Positions 49,316-58,984 of a stretch of DNA of 64,000 bases are shown here, one piece after another; within the stretch, counting starts at the first letter, position 1, and each line of letters starts with the position of its first letter. The notes under the pieces are model-generated. The model was not told where the DNA came from. It saw only the letters and a list, made by a program, of their open reading frames with translations, and searched no databases. The translations under genes were made by a program, and so were the position numbers. Source of the stretch: Vibrio splendidus 12E03. Its GTDB lineage: Bacteria; Pseudomonadota; Gammaproteobacteria; Enterobacterales; Vibrionaceae. The stretch lies in NCBI RefSeq assembly GCF_000272105.2, contig NZ_AJZD02000268.1, forward strand, positions 1 through 64,000. The letters run 5' to 3'.

Positions 49316-50972
49316 GTTCACCAATTAATAAGCCGGTGAAATCGGCGCCTGCAGAAGATCAGGCCTTAAGTCATTCTGTGGAAGGCACATTGGACAGCAA
49401 TGACTTACCTCTGGATGATCACGATTCTCACGCCGCTCCAAAAGGGTGGGCGCGTTGGCTGTATTCAACCAATCACAAAGACATCGGTACGCTATATCTG
49501 TGGTTCAGTTTTGCCATGTTCTTAACCGGTGGTGCGATGGCAATGGTGATCCGTGCTGAGTTGTTCCAACCGGGTCTGCAGCTTGTTGAGCCTGATTTCT
49601 TTAATCAGATGACCACAGTACACGGCTTGATCATGGTGTTCGGTGCCGTAATGCCTGCATTCACGGGGCTCGCCAACTGGATGATCCCTATGATGATCGG
49701 GGCTCCCGATATGGCGCTGCCACGAATGAACAACCTCAGCTTCTGGATTTTGCCTTTTGCTTTCTTAATCCTAATTGGTTCTCTGTTTACTGAGGGAGGC
49801 GGCCCGAGTTTTGGTTGGACATTCTACGCGCCGCTCTCAACGACTTACGGCCCAGATAGTACGGCACTGTTTGTGTTCTCTGTTCATATTATGGGGATCA
49901 GTTCGATCATGGGGGCGATCAACGTCATCGTGACCATCGTGAACATGAGAGCACCGGGTATGACATGGTTCAAATTGCCTATGTTCGTGTGGACTTGGTT
50001 AATTACTGCTTTCTTGCTGATAGCCGTGATGCCGGTTCTCGCCGGGGCGGTGACCATGGTATTGACCGATAAATATTTTGGGACAAGCTTCTTTGATGCG
50101 GCTGGTGGTGGTGATCCCGTTATGTTCCAGCACATATTCTGGTTCTTTGGACACCCCGAAGTGTACATCATGATCTTACCGTCTTTTGGTATTGTCTCGG
50201 CAATCATCCCAGCCTTTAGTGGCAAGTGTTTGTTTGGTTACCACTCTATGGTGTACGCGACCTGTAGTATCGCCATCTTGTCTTTCTTAGTGTGGGCACA
50301 CCACATGTTCACCACGGGTATGCCAGTATTTGCCGAACTGTTCTTCATGTATTGCACCATGTTGATAGCGGTGCCGACCGGTGTGAAAGTCTTCAACTGG
50401 GTGGCGACCATGTGGCGGGGTGCTTTGACCTTTGAAACACCAATGCGTTTGCGATTGCCTTCATTGTTTTGTTTACGATTGGCGGGTTATCTGGATTGAT
50501 GCTCGCTATCGTGCCAGCTGATTTCCAATACCACGATACTTATTTTGTGGTGGCTCACTTCCATTATGTTCTGGTAACCGGTGCCGTGTTCTCGATTATG
50601 GCTGCTGCCTATTATTGGCTGCCTAAGTGGACCGGACATATGTACGACCACAAGCTCAGCCTGTGGCATTTCTGGACGTCGGTGATTTCAGTCAATGTAC
50701 TGTTCTTCCCGATGCACTTTTTAGGGTTAGCGGGTATGCCGCGTCGTATTCCTGATTATGCGATTCAGTTTGCTGACGTTAACCAAGTCGTGTCGATTGG
50801 TGGTTTTGCGTTTGGGTTGTCTCAGCTAATTTTCTTATGGCTAGCGATTAAGTGCGTAAGAGGGGGAGAGCCTGCGCCAAGTAAGCCTTGGGATAGAGCT
50901 GAAGGTCTTGAATGGACAGTACCAAGCCCTGCGCCTCACCACACCTTTACTCATCCGCCGAAAGTGGATTAG
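49312..50972 (+). pseudogene. coxA: Cytochrome c oxidase subunit I CoxA, frameshifted
   Basis: Heme-copper oxidase subunit I split into two frames. The first frame (49312-50499) holds helices I to about IX with FGHPEVY and the HHMFTTGMP CuB ligands, up to TFETPM. At about 50446 one base appears lost: ATGC-GTTTGCG, where related sequences have one more codon base before FAIAF. The correct sequence continues in another frame as [16 protein letters not shown] and ends at 50972, including HFHYVL, which supplies the heme ligands. Unless corrected, the truncated product lacks those ligands and cannot work. A sequencing error is possible. Total would be about 553 residues, normal for CoxA. Confidence 0.88.
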
Positions 50973-50983
50973 AGGGCAGAACC

Positions 50984-51613
50984 ATGAGTGATAAGCAAAG
51001 CGATCCCAATCAAGATAAAAAGAAACCTAAGCGCCTGTCTAATAAGCGATCGACCAAAAAGCTGACGGGCTACTTGGTGTTGAGTGTGGTTGCGATGTTT
51101 GGCTTCGGTTTCGCTTTGGTGCCGCTCTACGATGTGATGTGTGAGGCCTTAGGCATCAATGGTAAAACTAATACTGTTTCAGCGGTGCAACCTCAGGGAA
51201 TGCAGCCAGACTACTCTCGTACGGTTCGAGTCGAATTCATGTCCCACATCAAGCCAGATATGCCATGGCAGTTTTCGCCTGAGGTTCGAGTGTTAGAGGT
51301 TCATCCTGGCGAGGTGGTTCAAACTAACTACATTGCCAGAAACCTTTCTGGAGCTTCACTGGTTGGCCAAGCCGTACCATCGGTTTCTCCGGGAATGGGA
51401 GCGACCTATTTTAACAAGATGGAATGCTTTTGCTTTAATCAGCAACCATTGGACGGGCACAAGAGCGTCGAAATGGGTTTGATATTTTACATTGAGCCAG
51501 ATATTCCAGAATCGATACATACGCTTACGCTCTCTTACACGTTATTCAATATCACGAATGAGGTGGGTGCAGCGGCCAATAAACCTGAGTCTAACGTACT
51601 CGCAAGTAATTAG
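50984..51613 (+). CDS. ctaG: Cytochrome oxidase assembly protein CtaG/Cox11
   Basis: A 209-residue membrane-anchored copper chaperone that inserts CuB into CoxA. A transmembrane helix lies near 28-50 (TGYLVLSVVAMFGFGFALVP), then a periplasmic domain with the copper-binding CFCF in MECFCFNQQPL. Start ATG 50984 has GAGGG upstream. The final TAG is unusual: its last two bases are the first bases of a MITE, and the original stop was the TAA still seen after the element (see 51612). Confidence 0.92.
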   Translation: MSDKQSDPNQDKKKPKRLSNKRSTKKLTGYLVLSVVAMFGFGFALVPLYDVMCEALGINGKTNTVSAVQPQGMQPDYSRTVRVEFMSHIKPDMPWQFSPEVRVLEVHPGEVVQTNYIARNLSGASLVGQAVPSVSPGMGATYFNKMECFCFNQQPLDGHKSVEMGLIFYIEPDIPESIHTLTLSYTLFNITNEVGAAANKPESNVLASN

Positions 51614-51884
51614 GGCGTGTTGATCTTTCGAGCTGATTTTTGCAGCGAGTTGCTGGGTATTTATACAAGGCAGAGGCTTTGATGTGTAGCTAGCCTACAT
51701 GAGAAGTCGATAACGTAGTAGAAATGACCAGCAAACGCTGCCCGAAGGGTTCGGCTAAAAGCGCTTTACTCTTTGTTGAGGGAGATTTGCTTAGAATGAC
51801 TAGGCGACTTCCCCCTCGCCGCGATTAAAACGCTTTTATCTCGAACAAAATTTAACCTCGAAAGGTCAACACGCCCTAGTAATT
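51605..51884. repeat. 7-bp target-site duplication AGTAATT
   Basis: AGTAATT at 51605-51611 and again at 51878-51884 flank the MITE directly. This proves insertion by a DNA transposase that makes 7-bp duplications. Confidence 0.88.
51612..51877. mobile_element. 266-bp MITE with terminal inverted repeats
   Basis: The ends are near-perfect inverted repeats: AGGGCGTGTTGATCTTTCGA on the left and its complement with one mismatch on the right (CGAAAGGTCAACACGCCCT). It has no full transposase; a short stretch reads like remnants of one. It sits between cox11 and a GNAT gene. The end motif is common in Vibrio genomes, by my recollection. Confidence 0.88.
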
Positions 51885-51936
51885 AAAGCCAAATCACTCA
51901 AGCAAAATAAGCGAACTAAACAAGGAGAGTGAGACA

Positions 51937-52461
51937 ATGAAGCCAGAAACAAATGCACAGGATTCAATGGAAAATGGAACAACATTGGAAAGCAGTGCTT
52001 CAATAGAAATTAAGCTGGATGACTTGTCGGGTGGGGAAGTCATTGAATTGCTTGAAGAGCATCTTGCTGATATGTACGCAACTTCGCCAGCCGAAAGTGT
52101 CCATGCACTGGATCGAGATGGGCTCAAGTCACCAGGAATTACCTTTTTCAGTGCTTGGAAAGGCAGCCAACTGCTTGGGTGTGTCGCCATTAAAGAGTTG
52201 AATACCCAACACGCTGAACTCAAATCGATGAGAACCTCACAGTTTGCTCGAAAGTCAGGTGTTGCGAGCCAACTTTTACAGCACGTATTGGACACAGCAA
52301 CCGCCCGCCAGTATCAAACAATCAGTTTAGAGACCGGCTCAGAAGACTACTTTAAGGCTGCGCGTAACCTGTATGAAAAGTTTGGCTTCGGCTACTGTGA
52401 ACCCTTTGCTGATTATGTGTTGGACCCGCACAGCCAGTTTATACGTATTGAATTGCGTTAA
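51937..52461 (+). CDS. GNAT-family N-acetyltransferase
   Basis: A 174-residue acetyltransferase. The acetyl-CoA motif region reads RTSQFARKSGVASQLLQHVL (around residues 98-117; a variant of RxxGxA), followed by ISLETGS and NLYEKFGFGYC. Relatives such as YsnE/PhnO-like proteins acetylate small molecules. The acceptor is unknown. A perfect AAGGAG ribosome site precedes ATG 51937. The first 25 residues are a polar extension. It lies just after the MITE. Confidence 0.85.
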   Translation: MKPETNAQDSMENGTTLESSASIEIKLDDLSGGEVIELLEEHLADMYATSPAESVHALDRDGLKSPGITFFSAWKGSQLLGCVAIKELNTQHAELKSMRTSQFARKSGVASQLLQHVLDTATARQYQTISLETGSEDYFKAARNLYEKFGFGYCEPFADYVLDPHSQFIRIELR

Positions 52462-52475
52462 GAGGCTAGCTTTAG

Positions 52476-53072
52476 GTGTCGACTTACTTTGCAGGTTTCT
52501 CCCTTGGCCTTTCGTTGATTCTTGCGATTGGCTCTCAAAATGCGTTTGTTTTAAAGCAAGGGCTTAAGAACCAACACGTATTGGCAGTTTGTGCTGTATG
52601 TGCCATTTCTGACGCCTTACTGATTAGCTTTGGCGTGACGGGCTTTGGCGCAATCGTTAAGCAGTTCCCACAAATTGAGCAGTTCGCCCGTTATGGTGGC
52701 GCTATCTTTTTGGGTGTCTATTCATTCTTAAGCTTCCGTTCAGCATTTACTGAAAACCACGCCTTAGAAGCCACTGCTGAAACCAAAGACTCGTTTACCA
52801 AAGCGATTGCGATGTGTTTGGCGTTCACTTGGCTTAATCCGCATGTGTATTTGGATACTGTGGTACTGCTAGGTTCTATCTCAACCCAATATCAACCGAA
52901 TCAAATGTTGTTTGGCGCTGGGGCGGTATCGGCGTCATTCGTTTTCTTCTTTTCACTTGGATATGGCGCTCGCTTCTTGGCTCCAATGTTTAAAAACCCG
53001 AGAGCGTGGAAGGTGTTGGAATTTGTCGTTGGCGTGATCATGGCATCTATTGCAATATCTTTGATCGTCTAG
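52476..53072 (+). CDS. argO: ArgO/LysE-type amino acid exporter
   Basis: A 198-residue membrane protein with six segments and the LysE/ArgO signature ILAIGSQNAFVLKQGLKNQH, plus CLAFTWLNPHVYLDTVVLLG. It should export arginine or lysine. It starts with GTG at 52476 after AAGAGG, 14 bases after the GNAT stop, so the two are probably co-transcribed. Naming as argO is by similarity; LysE is the alternative. Confidence 0.85.
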   Translation: MSTYFAGFSLGLSLILAIGSQNAFVLKQGLKNQHVLAVCAVCAISDALLISFGVTGFGAIVKQFPQIEQFARYGGAIFLGVYSFLSFRSAFTENHALEATAETKDSFTKAIAMCLAFTWLNPHVYLDTVVLLGSISTQYQPNQMLFGAGAVSASFVFFFSLGYGARFLAPMFKNPRAWKVLEFVVGVIMASIAISLIV

Positions 53073-53085
53073 CTGCGCGTAATTA

Positions 53086-53259
53086 GGCTTTCATTTCGGT
53101 ATTGGTGTTGAATACACGCCGGTAGAAAACCTAACATTACGTTTGATCTCACAAGCAGACGCTGTAAATATCGAATTCTTCGGCCCTAATGGTAATAGAC
53201 TGGCAAGTCGTGATGTCGCGTTTAGCACTGTAACTCTGGGTGCTTCGTACAATTTTTAA
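53086..53259 (+). pseudogene. 3' fragment of an outer-membrane beta-barrel gene
   Basis: A 57-codon open stretch ends in TAA at 53257-53259 and reads FHFGIGVEYTPVENLTLRLI, then a loop, then VTLGASYNF. Alternating strands and a terminal Phe are typical of the last strands of an outer-membrane barrel. An in-frame stop lies just upstream at 53080 and there is no start codon or signal peptide, so it is a degraded remnant of a larger gene. Confidence 0.75.
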
Positions 53260-53303
53260 TGACCCCTGTGAAATAACTTACAGCTAATGTCATGGACACC
53301 TAT

Positions 53304-53331
53304 AACCGCTCTAACGTTGAGCGGTTTTTTT
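53304..53331 (+). terminator. Terminator after the barrel remnant
   Basis: AACCGCTC / GAGCGGTT with a seven-base loop and a T-run. It is probably the original terminator of the lost outer-membrane gene. Confidence 0.82.
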
Positions 53332-53472
53332 ATGTCAAAAATAACGATTGGTCACGCTATGGGCGGAGTTGCTCCAAAGCCTGAAATTAGTTGGTTTTCA
53401 CAAGCTTATAAAAGGGAATTATCTCGACTATTTTGGTAGATTAAAGGTATTACAGACTTCCAGTGAGCAGCA

Positions 53473-54726
53473 ATGAAGATTCTTCACACGTCCGATTGGC
53501 ACCTTGGCCAAAACTTCTACAATAAAAGCCGTAAGAATGAACATGAACGGTTTTTACAATGGTTACTTGAGCAAGTTACAGAGAACGACATCGACGCGAT
53601 CATTGTTGCTGGCGATATTTTTGATACCAGCACACCGCCGAGTTACGCTCGTGAGATGTATAACAAGTTCGTGGTCGATTCGAACAAGATCGGCTGTCAA
53701 TTGGTGTTGTTAGGTGGAAATCACGATTCGGTGTCTGTGCTTAAAGAGACACAACAGCTGCTCAAATACATGGGCGCAGACGTGATTCCTAATACCAACC
53801 AAGATCATGCGACTCAGGTTGTCGAACTAAAAGGTAAAAATGGCGATGTAGAAGCGCTGGTTTGCGCCATTCCTTTTATTCGCCCACGCGATGTGTTGAC
53901 CAGTCAGGCAGGTGTCACAGGCGTTGAGCGTCAGAAGCAACTTGGTGATGCAATCAAACAGCACTACCAAAGTGTTTATGATGCGGCGGTTGCTAAACGC
54001 GCGACGTTTGCAAACAGCGAGCACATGCCGATCATCGCTACTGGTCATTTAACGGCGATGGGGGTTCAACAATCGGACTCGGTACGCGACATCTATGTCG
54101 GCAACCTTGATGGTTTCGCCGCTGATGGCTTCCCAGATGCCGATTATATTGCACTTGGTCATATCCACCGCCCACAAGTGGTGGCAAAGCGTGAATACAT
54201 TCGTTATTCAGGCTCTCCAATCCCATTAAGCTTTGATGAACTTAAATCTCAAAAGCAGGTATGTCTAGTTGAGTTTGTTGAAGGTGAGCGCACGATTTCT
54301 CAATTGCCAGTTCCAACGTTCCAACCCCTAGCCGAAATCAAAGGTGACTTGAGCGAGGTTGAATCTCAGCTGAACCAATACATGGGTTTAGATAGCGAAC
54401 AAAACGTGTGGTTATCGATAGAAGTGCAAGCGCAAGATTACTTGTCGGATCTACAAGAGCGTGTGCGCGCATTAACCGAAGGTTTGAATGTGGAAGTACT
54501 TCAATTACGCCGAGCAAGAGAACGTCGCAATCAAGCATTAGAGCAAGAGTCGGCAGAAACCTTATCTGAACTGAGCCCGATGGACGTATTTAGCAAGCGT
54601 ATTGCCTTAGAAGAGTTTGAAACCGATTCTGAAAAAGCGCGTTTAGAGAGAATGACGGTAAAGTTTAAGCAAGTAATGATCGAAGTGTCTGAAAGCGCTC
54701 AAGCACCAAACAAAGTAGAAGAGTAA
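53473..54726 (+). CDS. sbcD: Nuclease SbcCD subunit D
   Basis: A 417-residue Mre11-family Mn-dependent nuclease. Phosphoesterase motifs are visible: DWHLG, GDIFD, GGNHDS, GHLTA and GHIHRPQ. With SbcC it cuts hairpins and DNA ends, and so removes palindromes and protein-blocked ends. It is five bases upstream of sbcC. The C-terminal hundred residues are helical and charged, for binding SbcC. Confidence 0.96.
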   Translation: MKILHTSDWHLGQNFYNKSRKNEHERFLQWLLEQVTENDIDAIIVAGDIFDTSTPPSYAREMYNKFVVDSNKIGCQLVLLGGNHDSVSVLKETQQLLKYMGADVIPNTNQDHATQVVELKGKNGDVEALVCAIPFIRPRDVLTSQAGVTGVERQKQLGDAIKQHYQSVYDAAVAKRATFANSEHMPIIATGHLTAMGVQQSDSVRDIYVGNLDGFAADGFPDADYIALGHIHRPQVVAKREYIRYSGSPIPLSFDELKSQKQVCLVEFVEGERTISQLPVPTFQPLAEIKGDLSEVESQLNQYMGLDSEQNVWLSIEVQAQDYLSDLQERVRALTEGLNVEVLQLRRARERRNQALEQESAETLSELSPMDVFSKRIALEEFETDSEKARLERMTVKFKQVMIEVSESAQAPNKVEE

Positions 54727-54731
54727 CGAGT

Positions 54732-57700
54732 ATGAAGATTTTAAGCCTAGAATTTGAAAACCTGAACTCTTTGAAAGGGCGTTGGAAGCTCGATTTTACC
54801 CAATCACCGTTTGCAGAAAATGGTCTGTTTGCGATTACTGGCCCAACCGGTGCGGGCAAAACCACCATTCTTGATGCGATTTGTTTGGCATTGTTCCACC
54901 GTACACCGCGTTTGAAGAGCATTGCCAAAGGCAACAATGAATTAATGACACGTGGCACGGGTGAGTGTTTTGCTGAACTGGAATTTGAAGTGCAGGGCAA
55001 AACGTACCGTTCTAACTTCCATCAAAAGCGAGCGCGTGGAAAACACGATGGCGCATTACAAACGCCAACGTGTGAATTTGCCGATGCGGACACCGACAAA
55101 GTCTTAGAGACTATGCTGACCAAGAAGACCAAGTTGGTGGAGCAGGTAACCGGTCTCGATTTTTCACGCTTCACCAAATCCATCATGTTGTCTCAGGGTG
55201 AGTTTGCGGCGTTCTTAAATGCCAATGCTAACGACCGTGCCGAGCTACTTGAAGAGCTGACGGGAACCGAAGTCTATAGCCTGATTTCAGAGCGTATCTA
55301 CGATCATTTCAAATCGAGTCAAGAGTCGCTTAATCACCTTAAAGCGAAAGCGGAAGGTGTGAGCTTACTGTCTGAAGAGCAAATACACGCGCTGACCGCA
55401 GAGCGTGAAATGCTAGAAGTTGAGCAGAAGCGTTTAGCGGAGCAGTTAAAAGAGTGGCAAGCGCATCTAAGCTGGTGGAAAGACGTGACTAAAGCTGAGC
55501 AAACTATCGCGACCAGTGAGCGTGATCTTAAAACAGCTCTAGATGAATTAGACCGTAATCAACCTTCACTAGAGCGCTTGGCAAACAGTGAGCCGGCTGA
55601 AAAACTGCGCCCAATGCACAAAGATTTAAAGCGTTGCGAACAAGAGGTAAACACCACTCAAGCTCACTTAGATAACAGCACCAAGTTACTTGCCGTTCGT
55701 GATGCAGAGAAGCAAGACGCGCAAACTAAATTGACTCAAAGCAGTGCGATTGTCCAACAGGCGAAAAACGAGCAACAAGATCAAGAGAAGATCATCGATC
55801 TCGTGCGCCCGCTCGATAACCAAATTGCCGTACTCAAAGATAAGCAAACTGCGGCCGTTAATGCAGCGAATACGCTAAACGAGCAACACACGCAGCAGCG
55901 TAATCAACAGATCGTGTTAGCCCAAAAAATAGATGCACTAAAGCAACAAAATCAACTCAGCACTGAGTATTTAAATACACATCAAGCTGACCAACATCTG
56001 GAAAAATACCTAGGTCAATGGCAAGCCAAAGTTGAGCAAGTTCGTACTCTAGAGCGTCAGCATGCAGAACAGTTAAACTCAGCGAAGCAAACTTTGTCTG
56101 CGGTTGATGCTCAGCAAAAGACCATCAAATCTGCGCAAGACGCGAAAGCAACGCAAGACAAAACTTTAGCTGAATTGGTTGTGCTAGAGAGTAGTGCGAA
56201 GCAACAGTGGGAAGCATTGCAAGGCGATACCAGTGAACAGGTGCTGAATGCGCAAAAAGATCTATTGGAGTTTTGGAATCGCAATACCCACTCATTACTT
56301 GAGATCAATCGTGGCTTCCTAAATGCGCAGCAACAGCTGCACGCGAAAACACAGGCACATCAAACCAACACCCAGTTGGTCGACAAGCTTTCGAAAGAAC
56401 GTGAAGTGTTGGTGGAGCGATATAAAGAGAAAGAGACTTCGCTTGAGCGATTAACGCGATTGATTGATCAAGAAGGCGAATTAGCAAAATACCGTGCAGC
56501 TCTAGAATCTGGATCTGAATGCCCATTGTGTGGTTCAACAGAGCATTCGATTGAACAGTCGCAAGATATTGCAAATTTGGTTGCTCAAAAAGAAACGGAA
56601 AACCTAGAGCTAACGGCTATCAAAAAAGAAGGCCAAGAGCATCGTCAGCAGTTAGATTCTCTTGCCCCTATGATTGCCGCGCTGAACGATGACATTCAGC
56701 GAGCGCAAGCGGATATTCAGCAGGCTCAAATGAATTGGCAAGGCGTTGTCGGCAAGCTTCAGCAGAGCTTATCGGATTTCGTTGGCACGGCTCCTGAACT
56801 GGCGCTGCTAACGATTAACGATTTAGGCAATGAAGCTACGGTTGCAACCTTTGCTCAGCAGTGTGAACTTCAACTAAGTCAGAGCGCACAGCAACTCAAA
56901 GCGTTGAGTGATGCTAAAGCGCATTATGCCGAAGCTGAGAAACAACGCCTGTCTGTAAGTGTTATGGCTGACAAGGCGCAGTCTAATCTCGAGTTGGCCG
57001 AGCAACGCTTAGCGGATCTGAATAAGCAAAACCAAGTCGCAAACGAGCAAGTGACTCAGATCATTCAAGCGAAAGAGCAGCAATGGATCGCTTTGAAAGA
57101 GAGCATTGTTCAAACTTCTATCGAAGCGCCTGAACTTGAACATATCGATGATTGGTTTACTGCGAAATCACAGGCATCAAGCACATGGCAGCAAACCAAA
57201 CAGCAACAGGCCGACATTGAGAAGCAACTGATTACTCAAAATGCTGAACTGAAAACCTTAGACGACAAGCTAAGCAGTGTTGAGAAAGAGCTTGCGACAC
57301 TGTCGCAAGAGAGTGAGTCTCTAGTGCTAGAACTGACTCGTCTAACGGCTGAAAGAACAGAATTGTTTGGTGACAAAGACATTCAAGCCACCAGCAATGC
57401 GATGAAGCAAAAAGTCACTGAAGCGGTTAATGCATTTGATGCCGCTCAGTTAGTGCTTAACCGCTGCGAACTGGAACACCGAACCGAGCAAACCAAACAC
57501 ACTGGTTTCTCGGACGAGTTGGGCAGTAAGCAATCGAGCTACACACAAGCGTCGAATGCTTGGTTAGAAGCGCTGAAAGCTAGCCCATTTGAAGGTGAGG
57601 TTGATTTTGAAGCAGCGTTGTTAGATGAAGAGGTTAGAACTCAACTTAAAAGCCTGAAGAAGTCTTTAGATGAAGCGATTGTCAGTGCACAAGCAAGGTT

Positions 57701-58448
57701 GAACACAGCTAAAGCAGCGCAACTGGATCTACAAAATCACGAAAATGCGAAAGCATGGCAAGAGCAAAACCAGCAGCAAGTTGAAGAAGCGACGACTGAG
57801 TGTCAAAACGAACAGCAAAGCCATGCAACCAAGATCGGTGCAATTTCTGCCAATCTTGAAACGGATAGCCAGAACCGAAGTAATCAGCAAGATCTGTTCA
57901 AACAGATCGACGAGCAACAAGTCGAGTTTGATGATATCTCACGTCTTAACTCACTTATCGGCTCAAAGAACGGCGATAAATTCCGTAAGTTTGCCCAAGG
58001 TTTAACGTTGGAAAACTTGGTGTACCTTGCGAACAAGCAGCTACAACGTTTGCATGGTCGTTACGAGCTAAAACGTAAAGCCGACGATGGTTTAGAACTG
58101 CAAGTGCTCGACACTTGGCAGGGCGATGTTATGCGTGACACTAAGACTTTGTCCGGCGGCGAAAGCTTTTTGGTGAGCTTGGCGCTGGCATTAGCGCTTT
58201 CTGATCTTGTGAGCTACAAAACCAGTATTGATTCTCTGTTCTTAGATGAAGGTTTCGGTACGCTGGATAGTGAGACATTAGACATTGCTCTAAACGCGCT
58301 GGATAACTTGAATGCATCAGGCAAAATGATTGGTGTGATTAGCCACGTTGAAGCATTGAAAGAGCGAGTACCCGTTCAGCTTAAAGTGACAAAACACTCA
58401 GGCTTAGGTGTGAGTGAGATGGAGAAGCAGTACAAGGTTGTCGCTTAG
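54732..58448 (+). CDS. sbcC: Nuclease SbcCD subunit C
   Basis: A 1238-residue Rad50-like SMC ATPase. Walker A GPTGAGKTT begins at residue 37. A long coiled coil (about 180-1050) is broken by the zinc hook C597-PLC600. The C-terminal lobe has signature LSGGESF and Walker B LFLDEGFGTLD. Length is somewhat above E. coli SbcC (1048), mainly in the coiled coil. The palindromic repeat cluster just downstream is the kind of DNA SbcCD acts on. Confidence 0.96.
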   Translation: MKILSLEFENLNSLKGRWKLDFTQSPFAENGLFAITGPTGAGKTTILDAICLALFHRTPRLKSIAKGNNELMTRGTGECFAELEFEVQGKTYRSNFHQKRARGKHDGALQTPTCEFADADTDKVLETMLTKKTKLVEQVTGLDFSRFTKSIMLSQGEFAAFLNANANDRAELLEELTGTEVYSLISERIYDHFKSSQESLNHLKAKAEGVSLLSEEQIHALTAEREMLEVEQKRLAEQLKEWQAHLSWWKDVTKAEQTIATSERDLKTALDELDRNQPSLERLANSEPAEKLRPMHKDLKRCEQEVNTTQAHLDNSTKLLAVRDAEKQDAQTKLTQSSAIVQQAKNEQQDQEKIIDLVRPLDNQIAVLKDKQTAAVNAANTLNEQHTQQRNQQIVLAQKIDALKQQNQLSTEYLNTHQADQHLEKYLGQWQAKVEQVRTLERQHAEQLNSAKQTLSAVDAQQKTIKSAQDAKATQDKTLAELVVLESSAKQQWEALQGDTSEQVLNAQKDLLEFWNRNTHSLLEINRGFLNAQQQLHAKTQAHQTNTQLVDKLSKEREVLVERYKEKETSLERLTRLIDQEGELAKYRAALESGSECPLCGSTEHSIEQSQDIANLVAQKETENLELTAIKKEGQEHRQQLDSLAPMIAALNDDIQRAQADIQQAQMNWQGVVGKLQQSLSDFVGTAPELALLTINDLGNEATVATFAQQCELQLSQSAQQLKALSDAKAHYAEAEKQRLSVSVMADKAQSNLELAEQRLADLNKQNQVANEQVTQIIQAKEQQWIALKESIVQTSIEAPELEHIDDWFTAKSQASSTWQQTKQQQADIEKQLITQNAELKTLDDKLSSVEKELATLSQESESLVLELTRLTAERTELFGDKDIQATSNAMKQKVTEAVNAFDAAQLVLNRCELEHRTEQTKHTGFSDELGSKQSSYTQASNAWLEALKASPFEGEVDFEAALLDEEVRTQLKSLKKSLDEAIVSAQARLNTAKAAQLDLQNHENAKAWQEQNQQQVEEATTECQNEQQSHATKIGAISANLETDSQNRSNQQDLFKQIDEQQVEFDDISRLNSLIGSKNGDKFRKFAQGLTLENLVYLANKQLQRLHGRYELKRKADDGLELQVLDTWQGDVMRDTKTLSGGESFLVSLALALALSDLVSYKTSIDSLFLDEGFGTLDSETLDIALNALDNLNASGKMIGVISHVEALKERVPVQLKVTKHSGLGVSEMEKQYKVVA

Positions 58449-58503
58449 CGTATAGCTATCTTCCATCAGTGCAGAAATAGAAGCAGAGCTAGATGAAGCA
58501 GTT

Positions 58504-58548
58504 CCCCGACTCAGTCGTTCCTCCTTCTCGAGGATGACGGAGTCGGGG
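58504..58548. repeat. Long imperfect palindrome
   Basis: CCCCGACTC and GAGTCGGGG form a perfect nine-base stem whose inner part also pairs partly (GTCGTTCCTC with GAGGATGAC). It lies in a cluster of intergenic repeats downstream of sbcC. Confidence 0.7.
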
Positions 58549-58566
58549 GCTGTTATCAATCATTCC

Positions 58567-58633
58567 GCCGCCACTCCTTAAAGTCAGGAGCGTTCAAAAA
58601 GTAGCCGTCACTCCCTAAAGTGAGAAACGAGCG
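58567..58633. repeat. Tandem degenerate repeat units
   Basis: Two related units, GCCGCCACTCCTTAAAGT (58567) and GCCGTCACTCCCTAAAGT (58604), each end in GAGCG. The second continues to TAGGGAATC, forming a CCCTA/TAGGG palindrome. They look like a dispersed Vibrio intergenic repeat. Confidence 0.65.
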
Positions 58634-58688
58634 TAATAGGGAATCTCCAGTAAACGCAGGAAGTGGACTCATCCAAAAGGAAACGACC

Positions 58689-58823
58689 ATGCACAAGAAG
58701 CCTCATTTACCGACTAAGACATGTCCTGTTTGCCAAAAGCCTTTCGCATGGCGTAAAAAATGGCAGCGCTGTTGGGATGACGTGATCTACTGTTCAGAAC
58801 GTTGTCGTCGTAATAAATCTTAG
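58689..58823 (+). CDS. DUF2256 small zinc-ribbon protein
   Basis: A 44-residue basic protein with C12-PVC15 and YC35SERC39, matching the DUF2256 family ([15 protein letters not shown]), whose members are often found beside photolyase or cryptochrome genes. An AAAAGGA ribosome site precedes ATG 58689. It probably binds zinc; the function is unknown. The cryptochrome genes lie 1.2 kb downstream on the other strand. Confidence 0.85.
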   Translation: MHKKPHLPTKTCPVCQKPFAWRKKWQRCWDDVIYCSERCRRNKS

Positions 58824-58984
58824 TCCCATACTCTTGAACAGATCAGCTCATTCCTCATGATCTAAAGCCCTTAACTCTAATATTTCCTTCCTTTGTCATC
58901 ATTTTGATGATCCTTTAATCGTTTCGTCATTCATTTCTCAAGTTAATATTTCTATCTGTAAGATAAGTGATGTATAAAGGCGGC

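Noticed and set aside
50469..50972. Second coxA part as an independent gene
   Set aside because: It begins at a TTG inside a transmembrane helix and continues the coxA homology, so it is the 3' part of a frameshifted gene.
49312..50972. Programmed frameshift in coxA
   Set aside because: No slippery heptamer or downstream pseudoknot is evident at 50446; a deletion or sequencing error is simpler.
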